Shown: positions 11,436-21,487, counted from the first letter of the stretch. The stretch is 64,000 bases of DNA from Cladosporium sp. IMV 00045 (GCA_001931905.2 MSJI02000695.1:1-64000); one strand, 5' to 3'. Numbers and translations: made by a program. The notes: a model not told the origin generated them from the sequence alone.

Positions 11436-12322
11436 ACGATCGTCTGGATTGCTTCGACTGGATGGCCCTGTGCTGCGTCTGTTTTAAGATGGTGGCATAC
11501 CGGTGCCAGTTCAAGGATACAGTCCACTTCCCATCAGCAAGGGTTGGAAACCTCGCGACACGCTGCGAGAAGCGTTAAAACCAACAAAAGAAAATTAGTC
11601 AATGGCACCAAGAAAAAGAACCGAGCCATAGAATGCTCTTAGGTAGCCAACCAAATGAATTGCGTAGAAACCTGTCGTTGTTTGTTCTTGATTCCATGAT
11701 CATGTACAGTCCTTGTGTGGTTAGAGAAAGTGGTACAGTAGTTGGCTGACTTGACCTTTTGAAATACCAGTCCAGAGTTCTCGAGCGCGACTTCGTATGC
11801 CCACTGTCCACCTGTACTGTCCTAGAGTCGCACGGCATTGCCATGTGAGACTCAAGGAAGGAAGCATCCCAAGTTTGATGAGCTCCTGGTGCTGGCCTGT
11901 TCAAGAATCGCAATGGTTCGCATCCGGTCAGCACCCTTTGTAGACAGTAGGTACATCTTTCGCGTGCGAACGGACTACCTTGCACTGGGAACGAGACATT
12001 TCGAAACGTTGTCTGTTCGACATCAATCATGCCTTCGAAGTCGGGATCCGCTCATGATTGCGCGAACGTCTGAAGTTTGATGTTCTCCCGGACTTTGTTC
12101 ATGCCCTTGGCTTTTTATTTTTTTGGGGAACATCCACCACCATCATAGCTGATTTGCTTGAGAGTCGATGTTCTATCGACACAAGAGCCCTTTATTCGCA
12201 AAAAGAAAAATTTACGCCAGTCTAGAACTCCGCAATACTACTCCCGACAAGTCTCTACCCAGCTCCGGTTTTTCTCTTGATCCGGGCATCCCAACATGCT
12301 CCCACAAAAGATGAAAAAGAAA
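11436..12322. other. Intergenic: zinc-knuckle 3' flank to tRNA (left copy)
   Basis: No gene is seen. The stretch is about 225 bp longer than its counterpart 17428-18088. Most of the difference is a single extra segment bounded by direct repeats, listed separately. Confidence 0.5.
11871..12082. repeat. Extra ~202-bp segment bounded by 10-bp direct repeats (left copy only)
   Basis: The word AAGTTTGATG occurs at 11871-11880 and again at 12073-12082. In the right copy the sequence runs directly from CCCAAGTTCGA to CGTTCTCC near 17870, with no intervening material. The left copy therefore has an insertion, or the right copy a deletion, of about 202 bp between short direct repeats. I see no terminal inverted repeats and no coding frame in the segment. 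Confidence 0.65.
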
Positions 12323-12412
12323 TGAACCTGACCCGATTTGAACGGATGACCTTGTGGATATCCCTGTTATAGATCACTGGAATCACACGCGCTACCACTG
12401 CGCCACAGGTCC
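12323..12412 (-). tRNA. trnW-CCA: tRNA-Trp (CCA) with intron (left copy)
   Basis: Read on the minus strand, the 90-nt gene begins GGACCTGTGGCGCAGTGG. The 5' acceptor strand GGACCTG pairs with CAGGTTC at the 3' end. The D stem is GCGC/GCGC. The anticodon loop is TTCCAG with anticodon CCA. The variable loop is AGGTC and the T arm is ATCCG-TTCAAAT-CGGGT. An intron of about 18 nt follows the anticodon loop (TGATCTATAACAGGG region). The lower anticodon stem has an apparent A-C mismatch next to the loop, so the exact intron boundaries are uncertain. Fungal tRNA-Trp genes are known to carry introns at this place. Confidence 0.85.
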
Positions 12413-13132
12413 AACTTGATTGGATTCTTGATACTTGTCGAGTACCTATTGATTGTATAGCTTAATCTATTTTTGTGTTTCAGGTTGAACGGGATGAGCA
12501 TGTGATGGGAATCGGACTGGTGGTCTTTGTTCTGGCAAGCCTCTAAAGCTGGATTGACACGCTTTGATGAGAGGTTCGTGTGTGATTCATTTTGTTGGCG
12601 ACCATTATTAGTTCAGTTTCATTTGGATAGAATCAAGGCCTCAAATGTGTTAATTGATGGTCTCGTTTGATCGTGCTTCGGTGTCTGTACAGCTTGTATG
12701 GAGCTGTGGAGGTTGACATGGCGATTTGTATGATCATCTCCAAGGAACTCATGTCCGTGATAGCTACTGAACATACAACATCACAGTCATGGTCAGAATA
12801 CCTACCTAGGTAGTCGCGAGGCCTGCAATCGAAGCAGAGTACGTGTAGTACATGTATGCAGCATCGGTCGCATGCGTTGTACCATGTGCCAGGCTACCAG
12901 GGCCGCGCTTGCCTCGGCTTGAAAGCACCGAGGCTCGCCTCCAAACAGACCCCAAGGTTCTCCGCAGACCTGATCAGCATACAACCGAACCATGAGGTAT
13001 TATTGTTCTTGAACCACCTCGCTGCCTTCCTCTTCGTCTCACAAACCGAGTCTCGGTCACTTCAAATACCGCACACTCTAGCATTCATTCATTCCACAGT
13101 CTCGATCATATAGTCCTTGAAACCTCGCAGCC
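12413..13132. other. Intergenic: tRNA to nitronate monooxygenase (left copy)
   Basis: No gene is seen. The stretch aligns with 18179-18885. The last part (CCTCGCTGCCTTCCTC, about 13017) is pyrimidine-rich and probably belongs to the promoter or leader of the nitronate monooxygenase gene. Confidence 0.45.
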
Positions 13133-14300
13133 ATGACTTCACCTCGTACGCCGCTCCACTCACGTTTCTACATCTGAACAGTAGCATGCTGACAGCCAAA
13201 CAGAACAGATCCGCACGGTGACCACCGATCTTCTCAAGATCACCCACCCGATCATGCTTGCTGGCATGAACGTCGCTGCCGGCCCCAAGCTGGCGGCGGC
13301 CGTCACTAACGCTGGTGGCATCGGCGTGATTGGTGGCGTGGGATACACTCCAGACATGCTCAGGGAGCAGATCGCAGAGCTCAAGAGCCATTTGAACGAC
13401 AAGAATGGACCTTTCGGCGTTGATCTCTTGATCCCTCAAGTCGGCGGCAGCGCCAGGAAGACCAAGTCAGTGGCAAAGACATGAAAATATCACCTCGCTT
13501 CAAAGCAAACACTGACACTATCCACTCCAGCTACGACTACACCAAGGGCAAGCTCGACGAGCTAGTCACCATCATCATCGACTCCGGCGCCCGCCTCTTC
13601 GTCTCCGCCGTCGGCGTGCCGCCCCAAGCCGTCGTCGACCGCCTCCACAAAGCCGGCATCTACTACATGAACATGATCGGCCACCCCAAGCACGTGCCCA
13701 AGTGCCTCGCGCTGGGCGCCGATCTGATCTGCGCGCAAGGCGGTGAAGGCGGCGGCCACACCGGCGACGTCCCCACGACCGTCCTCATCCCCACCGTCGC
13801 CGCCATGTGCAAGGGCAAGAAAGGCGGCATGGGCGCCGAAGTGCAAGTCGTCGCCGCCGGCGGCCTGTTCAATGGCCAGAGCCTCGCGGCCGCCATGGCG
13901 CTGGGTGCCAGCGCGGTTTGGGTGGGCACGCGCTTCGTTCTGAGCGAGGAGGCCGGCGCCCCCAAAGCGCACCAGGAGGCCGTCCGCACCGCGGGCTTCG
14001 ACGACAACGTCCGCACCATCATTTTCACCGGCAGACCGCTGCGCGTGCGCAAGAACCCCTACATCGACAACTGGGAGACGAACCGCGCGGCGGAGATTCA
14101 GGACTTGACCGCCAAGGGCGTCATCCCCGTCGAGCATGATTTGGAGCGCATGGGAGATGATATTGACGATGACACGATGGACAATGCCAGGCCTTTCCTC
14201 ATGGGTAAGGCGAGCGCGGTGGTTAATGAGAGGAAGTCGGCGAGGGAGATTGTCGATGAGATGGTGCAGGGTGCGGTCGATGAGATTAGGAAGAGCAACG
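13133..14300 (+). CDS. Nitronate monooxygenase family protein (left copy, cut by gap before the stop)
   Basis: This FMN-dependent TIM-barrel enzyme oxidises nitronates to carbonyl compounds (nitronate monooxygenase/2-nitropropane dioxygenase family). Exons are 13133-13145, 13204-13465 and 13531 to the gap at 14300. The short first exon (MTSP) joins QQIRTVTTDLLKITHP. The same structure is conserved in the right copy, which supports it. Visible motifs are PIMLAGM at the N-terminus, the AGGIGVIGG loop, CAQGGEGGGHTGD (the family's GxExGGHxG signature) and AVWVGTRF near the phosphate-binding end. The frame breaks off after AVDEIRKSN, about 10 codons short of the stop in the other copy. The frame happens to stay open through the Ns into chitin synthase sequence. 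That fusion is an artefact. Confidence 0.9.
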
Positions 14301-14320
14301 NNNNNNNNNNNNNNNNNNNN
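14301..14320. other. Assembly gap (20 N)
   Basis: A run of 20 Ns separates two sequence contigs. A round number suggests a placeholder rather than a measured gap. The left flank is the 3' end of nitronate monooxygenase and the right flank is the last exon of a chitin synthase. Both flanks are the ends of one homologous block. Confidence 0.99.
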
Positions 14321-14959
14321 TTCACCAACAAGCTCTTCTTCACGCTCATCGTCAGCATGTGCTCGACCTGGCTCCTCTACCTCTTCGCCTCCATCCTCTT
14401 CCTCGACCCCTGGCACATGGTGACCTGCTTCTTCCAATACCTCCTCCTCACGCCCACCTACATCAACATCCTCAACGTCTACGCCTTCTGCAACACCCAC
14501 GACATCACCTGGGGCACCAAAGGCGACGACAAGCCCGAGAAGCTACCCACTGCCAACCTCAAGCCCGGCGGCAAAGTCGACGTCACCATCCCCACCGACG
14601 ACGCCGACCTCAACACGCAGTATGAGTCGGAGCTGCGCGTCTTCGCCACGAAATGGGAGCCGCCCAAGCGCGTCGTTTCCTTGCAGGAGAAACACGAGGA
14701 CTACTACAAGGGCTTCCGCTCGGCTGTCGTTCTTGCTTGGATGTTCTGCAACCTCGCCCTCGCCGCCATCGTCCTCAATGCCGGCGGTATTGACCGTGTC
14801 AATATTGGTGGCTCTGCCAACCAGGATCAGGACCAGACGCTGCAGCAGCGCTCGACGATTTACATGGCTGTTGTCCTCTACAGTGTTGCGGCGCTGAGTG
14901 GCATTCGGTTCTTGGGCGCGGTGTGGTTTTTGATTGTGAGGATTTTCAGGGGCGTGTGA
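14321..14959 (+). CDS. chs: Chitin synthase, C-terminal exon only (right copy, 5' part lost in gap)
   Basis: The frame opens at the gap with [17 protein letters not shown] and encodes the last 212 residues of the same chitin synthase as the left copy, including the C-terminal membrane helices. The protein is identical to the left copy over this span. The DNA differs at about 21 of 639 positions, every change being synonymous, and the stop is TGA instead of TAA. The absence of replacement changes indicates a functional allele or homeolog rather than a pseudogene. The truncation is caused by the contig end, not by a visible mutation. Confidence 0.92.
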   Translation, partial: FTNKLFFTLIVSMCSTWLLYLFASILFLDPWHMVTCFFQYLLLTPTYINILNVYAFCNTHDITWGTKGDDKPEKLPTANLKPGGKVDVTIPTDDADLNTQYESELRVFATKWEPPKRVVSLQEKHEDYYKGFRSAVVLAWMFCNLALAAIVLNAGGIDRVNIGGSANQDQDQTLQQRSTIYMAVVLYSVAALSGIRFLGAVWFLIVRIFRGV

Positions 14960-15838
14960 GCAATCAGAGCTTTTGGTTGATGGACCGCGTTTGTTTTTGG
15001 GAATGGTGTCTGTGGCGTGCTGGGCATGCTTGGATGTGGGTTTTTGATTGGGAAATTGAACTGTGATGATTATGCGCTCTTGTTTCTCTTTGCATTTGGA
15101 TTTTAGGAATGGGTACGGCGTGATGAATGTATGAGCAAGGAATTTTTTTGTCTTTTGATTTTTTTTTTCTTGGTTCCATCTCCGCTTCTTTTCTTTTCCC
15201 AACGTTTCCTGACCGCTATCGAATGAGGGAAATGTCCTTCGTGTGATGAATTGCATCGAACGCGTGAGAAGAGGAAGACGGCAAATCACAGCAGGTTCAC
15301 AGGCTTGCCGTTTCACATGCCGTTCCTCGAGCACTTGTGCAAGCGATCAATTGAGTGATGTTCGTGATCGATGACGAGGTAGTCTCGGAGCCTCATGGAT
15401 GAATCGATCTAGAACCACGTGCAAGTTAGGTGGCGTTTTGCATGTGAGGCTTGCTTCAAGGCGATACTCAGTGGTCTCGACCTTTTAATCCATTACACCT
15501 ACCTTCCTCATTGTTCACAATAACAGCCACCGTCATCCATTGATCTCTTTGACCTCGGTTCGCTGACGACGAGCGATCTGATCATTGCGACAGACTCAAT
15601 AGCAGCTCGACCCTCGACTTGAAGCCTGCAGCGACGTCGCTCCTTCCTTCACTCAGAGCTTCGTTCTTTCCTCTACCGCATTCACTTCTCCCATCGGCGG
15701 AAGAGCGGGAGCTCCCACATCACAACAACTCTTAGGTGGCGAAAAGCGTTCTCGCGGTCTCGCCGCTTCAGCTTACTACTAGCAACTTCCAACAACAAAC
15801 AGAAACACCTTATCACCACACAACTCATCATCATCATC
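14960..15838. other. Intergenic: chs 3' flank and zinc-knuckle promoter (right copy)
   Basis: This is the counterpart of 9008-9862, with many substitutions and small indels, including T-run length differences near 15145-15170. A CATCATCATCATCAT run directly precedes the zinc-knuckle start. No gene is seen. Confidence 0.5.
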
Positions 15839-17427
15839 ATGTCTGGCTGGGACGTTGCTCCGGCTAGTAAGTCACCCGGTGCTAGCAGCTCGTCATCACT
15901 GTTCGAGTACATATGTAAGCTAACAGCATTTGCAGCGGCCACCGAAGAAGGCTTCAACGCCGATACCACGACCTCCAATGACAACTGGGGCCAAGACGAC
16001 GAGGACACCGGTTACCTCGGCCAGAACGTCTCCAAGCACGGCGGCAACGGCAGCGACATCTGCCACAAGTGAGTTGCTGACAAACTCCCATCAGTCGCGC
16101 TGCTCTTTCACTAACGCGCAACCCAGCTGCGGTGCCGAAGGCCACTTCTCGCGCGACTGCCCGGAGCCGAAAAAGGAAGGCACCAACTCTGGCCTTTGCT
16201 ACAACTGCAACGAGCCCGGTCACAACAAGGCGGACTGCCCGAACCCGGCCGTCGAGCGCGAGTTCACCGGCGAGTGCCGTGGCTGTGGCAAGTCCGGTCA
16301 CCGCAAGGCCGATTGTCCGGATAAGGGACCTGAGCTCTGTCGTGCTTGCAAGAAGGAAGGACATGTCGCTGCCGACTGCGAGGCAAATCGTTTGTTCACC
16401 CTCAATGGCGTTGGGGATGTTGGGTCTCCTGAGGAGACTTGGGCGGCTCTCAAGGAGGCTGATGCTGAGAAGGAGTCCGTTGCTATCAAGAAGGTGCGTA
16501 TGCTTGTGACAGCTGGCCATTCTTGCGTTGCAATAATAACAGATCATCTCGCAGGCTCTCTTCGTATACGCCAAATCTGTCGGCGACACCACCTTCGAAA
16601 AGATCGAGCTCGCCTTCCGTGACCAGAAGTTCAATACCCACCTGATCGCTAAGCAGCAGGAGATTGCTGTCAACTGGACCCTCGTCAATTTCCAAGGCCA
16701 GACCGACCAGAAGTACACCGTGTCCATCCAGTGGTCTGCTCAGCCGAGGCGTGCCATCTTCGCCGAAGGCTGGCCTGCTTCGCCGGAGGAGAACCTCGCT
16801 CGCCTCACCGAAGCTGGTTTCCCCATGGACAGCTTCGTCATCGTCTGCGATAACTGTGGCGAAGTCGGCCATATGAAATCCGGATGCGACCAGGAGAAGC
16901 GCGAGCCGGAGAAGGTCGTCGAGCAATGCGTCAACTGCGACGAGGTCGGCCACCGCGCCCGCGACTGCCCCCAGCCTCGCAAGCAGCGTGGTGGCCGTGG
17001 CTGTCGCAACTGTGGACAGGAGGGCCACATCGCCAAGGAGTGTCCTGAGCCGCCGAACATGGACAACGTCGAGTGCAAGAACTGCAACCAGACCGGCCAC
17101 TTCGCTCGCGACTGCCCGGACCGCGAGCCGGATGTCTGCCGCAACTGCGGCGAGGAGGGGCACCGTGCTAGGGAGTGCGAGAAGGAGCGTGTCGTCACCT
17201 GCCGCAACTGCGACCAGGAAGGCCACATTTCCAAGGAGTGCCCGGAGCCGCGCAACATGGCGAAGGTGCAGTGCCGCAATTGCGATGAGTTCGGCCACAC
17301 CAGCCGTGAGTGCTCCAAGCCGACCGATTGGTCTCGTGTCGAGTGCTCCAACTGCCATGAGAAGGGCCACTCCTACAAGCGTTGCCCGAATCCGGTCGCT
17401 GAGGGTGAGGGTGAGGGTGGTTGGTAA
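15839..17427 (+). CDS. CnjB-like protein with twelve CCHC zinc knuckles (right copy)
   Basis: This is the second copy of the zinc-knuckle protein. Exons 15839-15866, 15936-16068, 16127-16493 and 16555-17427 have exactly the same lengths as in the left copy and give 466 residues. Introns are 69, 58 and 61 nt, against 61, 58 and 53 in the left copy. All twelve CX2CX4HX4C knuckles are intact. Differences from the left copy include WDVAPAT for WDDTPAP near the start, KSGCDQEKREPE for KSRCEQEKYEPE after the fifth knuckle, and EGEGEGGW for EAEGDGGW at the end. Zinc ligands are never changed. The stop is TAA. The gene lies between the chitin synthase remnant and tRNA-Trp, as in the left block. It is probably an allele or homeolog rather than an extra paralogue. 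Confidence 0.9.
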
Positions 17428-18088
17428 GCGATCATCTGGATTGCTTTGACTGGATGGCCTTGTGCCGCGTCTACTTTAAGACAAAGGTTTTCCTGGCCTA
17501 GCGATGCAGTCCTCTCTCCATCAGCAAGTGGTTGAACTCCCGCGAGAAGCGTCAAAGTCAAGAAAAGAAAAATAAGTTAATGGCACCAAGGAAAATGAAA
17601 TCGAGCCGTAGAGTGCTCTTAGGTAGCCATCCAAAAGAATTGCGTAGAAACCTGGCATTGTTGATCATTGAGTCCAAGACCATGTAAAGTCCTTGTGTGT
17701 TGAAGGTAAGTGGTATTTGGCTGACCATCTTCTCAAGTCCTACCATTTGCCAGTCCAGCTTTCTCAAGCACAACTTCGTATGGCCACTGTCCGCATGTAC
17801 TTTCCTGGAGTCGTATGCCTCCCCTCGTACGGCATTACTCTGCTAGACTCAGGCAAAAAAGCTTCCCAAGTTCGACGTTCTCCAGGACTTCGTTCTTGTC
17901 CTTGGCTTTTGGCCAACATCTAGCACCATGGCTATTTGCTTGTAACAGTGGTATCGACAAGAGCCCTCATCATTAGCAACAAGGGAAAAATCTATGCTGG
18001 CCCAGAGCTCTTGGGTATAGTCGTCGCCGACAATCGTCCCTCGATGGAAGCATCTCGGTAATACTCCCTCAAAAGACGAAAAAAGAAA
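17428..18088. other. Intergenic: zinc-knuckle 3' flank to tRNA (right copy)
   Basis: This is the shorter counterpart of 11436-12322, lacking the 202-bp segment. No gene is seen. Confidence 0.5.
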
Positions 18089-18178
18089 TGAACCTGACCC
18101 GATTTGAACGGATGACCTTGTGGATATCCCTAGTATGGATCACTGGAATCACACGCGCTACCACTGCGCCACAGGTCC
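18089..18178 (-). tRNA. trnW-CCA: tRNA-Trp (CCA) with intron (right copy)
   Basis: This has the same 90-nt structure as the gene at 12323-12412. Every mature-tRNA position is identical. The three substitutions that I see (plus strand CTAGTATGGATC against CTGTTATAGATC) all fall inside the intron. That supports both the intron placement and the functionality of both copies. Confidence 0.85.
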
Positions 18179-18885
18179 AATTTGATTGGATTCTTGACAC
18201 TGGTCAGAACTATTGTCTTTATATAATTGTAACGTGATCCAATCCAAGACGCGGAGGATGGCTTGATTGACGAGAAGAGGGTAAGGTACGTGAGGATGGA
18301 GCTGGCTATCTGGATGTGAATGCGGTTCAATAGCATGTTCGTAGCGGATAAGATCTGCCGGTCGTCACTCTTGGTTCACTTTTGTTAGGAATGAATCAAG
18401 TTCTCAGATGTGTTGGTTGACGGTCTCGTTTAATTGTGCTTCGATGTCTGTACAATTTGCGTGGAGTTGTGAAGATTGACATGGCGACTTGTATGATTAG
18501 GTCTGATTAGGTCGAAAAACACTCGTGTCTGTGATAGCTACTGGGTGTACATCAACATAGCCATGGTCAGATTGAATACCTAGTAGCGAGGCCTGCAAAC
18601 GAAGGAGAGCACACCTATGCAGCATCGGTCGCATGCGTTGTACCATGTGCCAGGGTCGCGCTTGCCTCGGCTTGAAAGCACCGAGGCTCGCCTCCAAACA
18701 GAGACCCCAAGGTTCTCCGCAGACCTGATCAGCATACAACCGAACCATATTGTTATTATTCGTGAAGCACCTCGCTGCCTTCCTCCTCGTTCCACAAACC
18801 GTGTCTCGGTCACTTTCAAAATCGCACGCTCCAGCATTCATTCATTCCACAATCTCGATCATATAGCTTTTGAAACCTCGCAGCC
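18179..18885. other. Intergenic: tRNA to nitronate monooxygenase (right copy)
   Basis: This is the counterpart of 12413-13132. The tRNA-proximal part is the most diverged and the 300 bp before the start codon the best conserved, as expected for a promoter. No gene is seen. Confidence 0.45.
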
Positions 18886-20082
18886 ATGACTTCACCTCGT
18901 ACGCCATGCTATTCACGATCCCGCGTTTGAGCAGTGGCATGCTGACATCCAAACAGAGCAAATCCGCACGGTGACCACCGATCTTCTCAAGATCACTCAC
19001 CCGATCATGCTTGCTGGCATGAACGTCGCCGCCGGTCCGAAGCTCGCGGCGGCCGTGACCAACGCTGGTGGCATCGGCGTGATCGGTGGCGTGGGATACA
19101 CTCCAGACATGCTTAGGGAGCAGATTGCAGAGCTCAAGAGCCACCTGAACGACAAGAACGGTCCTTTCGGCGTTGATCTCTTGATCCCTCAAGTCGGCGG
19201 TAGCGCCAGGAAGACCAAGTCAGTGGCAAAGACATGAAAACATCACCTCGCCTCAAAGCAAACACTGACACCATCCTATTCAGCTACGACTACACCAAGG
19301 GCAAGCTCGACGAGCTCGTCACCATCATCATCGACTCTGGCGCCCGCCTCTTCGTCTCCGCCGTCGGCGTGCCTCCCCAAGCCGTCGTCGACCGCCTCCA
19401 CAAAGCCGGCATCTACTACATGAACATGATCGGCCACCCCAAGCACGTGCCCAAGTGCCTCGCACTGGGCGCTGACCTGATCTGCGCTCAAGGCGGCGAG
19501 GGCGGCGGCCACACCGGCGACGTCCCCACGACCGTCCTCATCCCCACCGTCGCCGCCATGTGCAAGGGCAAGAAGGGCGGCATGGGCGCCGAAGTGCAAG
19601 TCGTCGCCGCCGGTGGCCTGTTCAACGGCCAGAGCCTCGCGGCCGCCATGGCGCTGGGTGCCAGCGCGGTTTGGGTGGGTACGCGTTTCGTTCTGAGCGA
19701 GGAGGCCGGCGCCCCCAAAGCGCACCAGGAGGCCGTTCGCACCGCGGGCTTCGACGACAACGTCCGCACCATCATCTTCACCGGCAGGCCGCTGCGCGTG
19801 CGCAAGAACCCCTACATCGACAACTGGGAGACGAACCGCGCGGCGGAGATTCAGGACTTGACCGCCAAGGGCGTCATCCCCGTCGAGCATGATTTGGAGC
19901 GTATGGGAGATGATATTGACGACGACACGATGGACAATGCCAGGCCTTTCCTCATGGGTAAGGCGAGCGCGGTGGTTAACGAGCGCAAGTCGGCGAAGGA
20001 GATCGTCGATGAGATGGTGCAGGGTGCGGTCGATGAGATTAGGAAGAGCAACGCTGCGATCGTGTCGAAGAGCAAGCTTTAG
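18886..20082 (+). CDS. Nitronate monooxygenase family protein (right copy, complete)
   Basis: This is the complete copy: exons 18886-18898, 18957-19218 and 19284-20082, 357 residues. The FMN-binding TIM barrel shows PIMLAGMNVAAGPK, AGGIGVIGGVGYTP, CAQGGEGGGHTGD (about residues 160-171) and the GGLFNGQSLAAAMALGASAV phosphate-site region. The C-terminus AAIVSKSKL is missing from the left copy because of the gap. Introns are 58 and 65 nt, the same lengths as in the left copy. The protein is almost identical to the left copy (for example SAKEIV against SAREIV). The family detoxifies propionate-3-nitronate and related nitronates, but the real substrate here is inferred only from family membership. 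The C-terminal tripeptide SKL is a canonical peroxisomal targeting signal type 1, so a peroxisomal location is likely. Confidence 0.92.
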
Positions 20083-20532
20083 TGTGGGTGTGTGAGCAGA
20101 CTGTGTGTCTTGAAATGTTTAATGTTCATGTCCTACTTGTAAGCAATTCGATTTTATTCTTGGTCTGCTTGAAAGAAGTTATTTCTCAACTCGTCTACCG
20201 TCGTCTTTTCGTCTACAGCTCATCAATCGCGTCTCATGACTTGTTCCGTATCATCGCTCTGCCTCATCCCGGTCAGTCAGTGGCACCAATTGCTTGCCTG
20301 CCTCTCTGGCCTCGTTCCCAGACCCCTCACAGCCTTGAAAGCCCGCACTGCAGAAAAGACGTGTATAATTCGAATCTAAAGTCGTAAAAGGGGGGTTGTC
20401 AAATACTTTTTGTCTCGGTCTTCGAACATGCCAGAAGAAAAACAAGAAAATGCCTTTTCATACGCCTGCTGAACCCTTTCCTCGAATCATCGTCGTGGGG
20501 CAACCATTAAAAAAGAGGGAAAAATGCAAAAT
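20083..20532. other. Convergent 3' region between nitronate monooxygenase and eIF3g
   Basis: The 450 bp between two converging stop codons presumably holds both 3' UTRs. No gene is seen. Confidence 0.5.
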
Positions 20533-21487
20533 CTATTTCTTGTCGTCGGCCTTCTTCGCAAACTCGACCTTGAGAATCAAGTGACCGAAACCGTAGCCGT
20601 CCACGCGCTCGCACGCCTTGGCGGCGTCTGCGCGGTCGGCGTAAGAAACGAATGCAAAGCCCTTCGCGCGACCCGTCTCGCGGTCCTTGGCCAGGAAGAC
20701 GCGAGTGACGCGGCCGTGACGCTCGAAAATCTCGCGTAGGTCGTTCTCTTCGGCGAATTCGGAAACCTGTGATATATGGGTCAGTATGTTGTCGAAACTT
20801 TCTCTTTCTCTTCCTCTCGGAATGGATGCATTGTAGACGTACGTTCGTAACACGGAGTGTGGCCAGGTCGTCGCGCTCGAATTTGCCGCCCATCCTCTCG
20901 CCTTCCCTGCCAGCACCGCCCTTTCGCAGATGAGGAGGCACGTATCCTCCAGTGCTGGCACCGAGACCGCCAGCGGGGTTCTCACCCGCCTCGGCGGCGG
21001 CCATGTCTGCGGGCGCGGCGTCCTCGCCCGCCGGCGCCATGGTGTCCTTGAAGGGACACTTGGTGGTGAAATGGTCTCCGGAACAGATACGGCACTTGAT
21101 CTGCATCTTCTTGAGCGCGTCGGCCTTCTTGTCCTCCTCGGGCGCCTTCTCCTGCTCTCCGCCGGCCTTGAACCCGACCATCGGCTTGAACATGATGTTC
21201 TCTCCCAGCGTCGTCGTGTCTCCCGGACCTGCGGGCTTGCCTGCCTCGAGGCCGATTTTGCTCCACGCACGGCGCTCCGCCACGCGCGGGTTCTCCTTCT
21301 TCTTGACGATGGTGCGGCGGATGCGCTGCGTGCGCTTGACCTTCTTGCCGTCCTCGTTGATAAAGATGGTCACGACGGTCTCGGTGCCGTCCTTGTTCTT
21401 CGAGACCTGCGGCGCAGGGATGGCGGCGGCCAGGTCGGGCTCGCCGTCCTCGGCCCAGTCGACGGTTTTTTGTGCGTTCGATGCCAT
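20533..21487 (-). CDS. TIF35: Translation initiation factor eIF3 subunit g
   Basis: This is an RNA-binding subunit of the eIF3 complex that acts in scanning and reinitiation on the 40S ribosome. Exons are 21487-20843 and 20766-20533 (76-nt intron), giving 292 residues. The start [14 protein letters not shown] is followed by the eIF3g N-terminal domain, with [16 protein letters not shown] and [12 protein letters not shown]2C..HX4C zinc-knuckle-like motif, [13 protein letters not shown], lies near residue 131. A Gly-rich linker with YVPPHLRK comes next, and a C-terminal RRM (residues 210-288) with RNP1 [11 protein letters not shown] completes the protein. The intron falls inside the RRM after RVTN. 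The frame remains open upstream of 21487, but the chosen Met gives the family's standard N-terminus. Confidence 0.95.

Larger units (their letters stand above)
8369..14300. repeat. Left copy of the duplicated block (chs 3' end to nitronate monooxygenase)
   Basis: This 5.93-kb block aligns in the same order and orientation with 14321-20053. It holds the chitin synthase 3' exon, the zinc-knuckle gene, tRNA-Trp and nitronate monooxygenase. The coding exons have identical lengths in both copies. Intergenic parts and introns differ by substitutions and indels. The block ends at the N gap, inside the nitronate monooxygenase gene, about 10 codons before the stop seen in the other copy. Confidence 0.9.
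14321..20053. repeat. Right copy of the duplicated block
   Basis: This block is homologous end to end with 8369-14300. It starts directly after the N gap inside the last chitin synthase exon. Homology can be followed to 20053, the base matching the last base before the gap. Beyond 20053 the sequence continues with the end of nitronate monooxygenase and unique DNA. Confidence 0.9.

Noticed and set aside
13481..14959. Nitronate monooxygenase-chitin synthase fusion protein
   Set aside because: It exists only because the frame happens to pass through the 20 Ns. Both partners end at contig boundaries and are separate complete genes elsewhere in the window.
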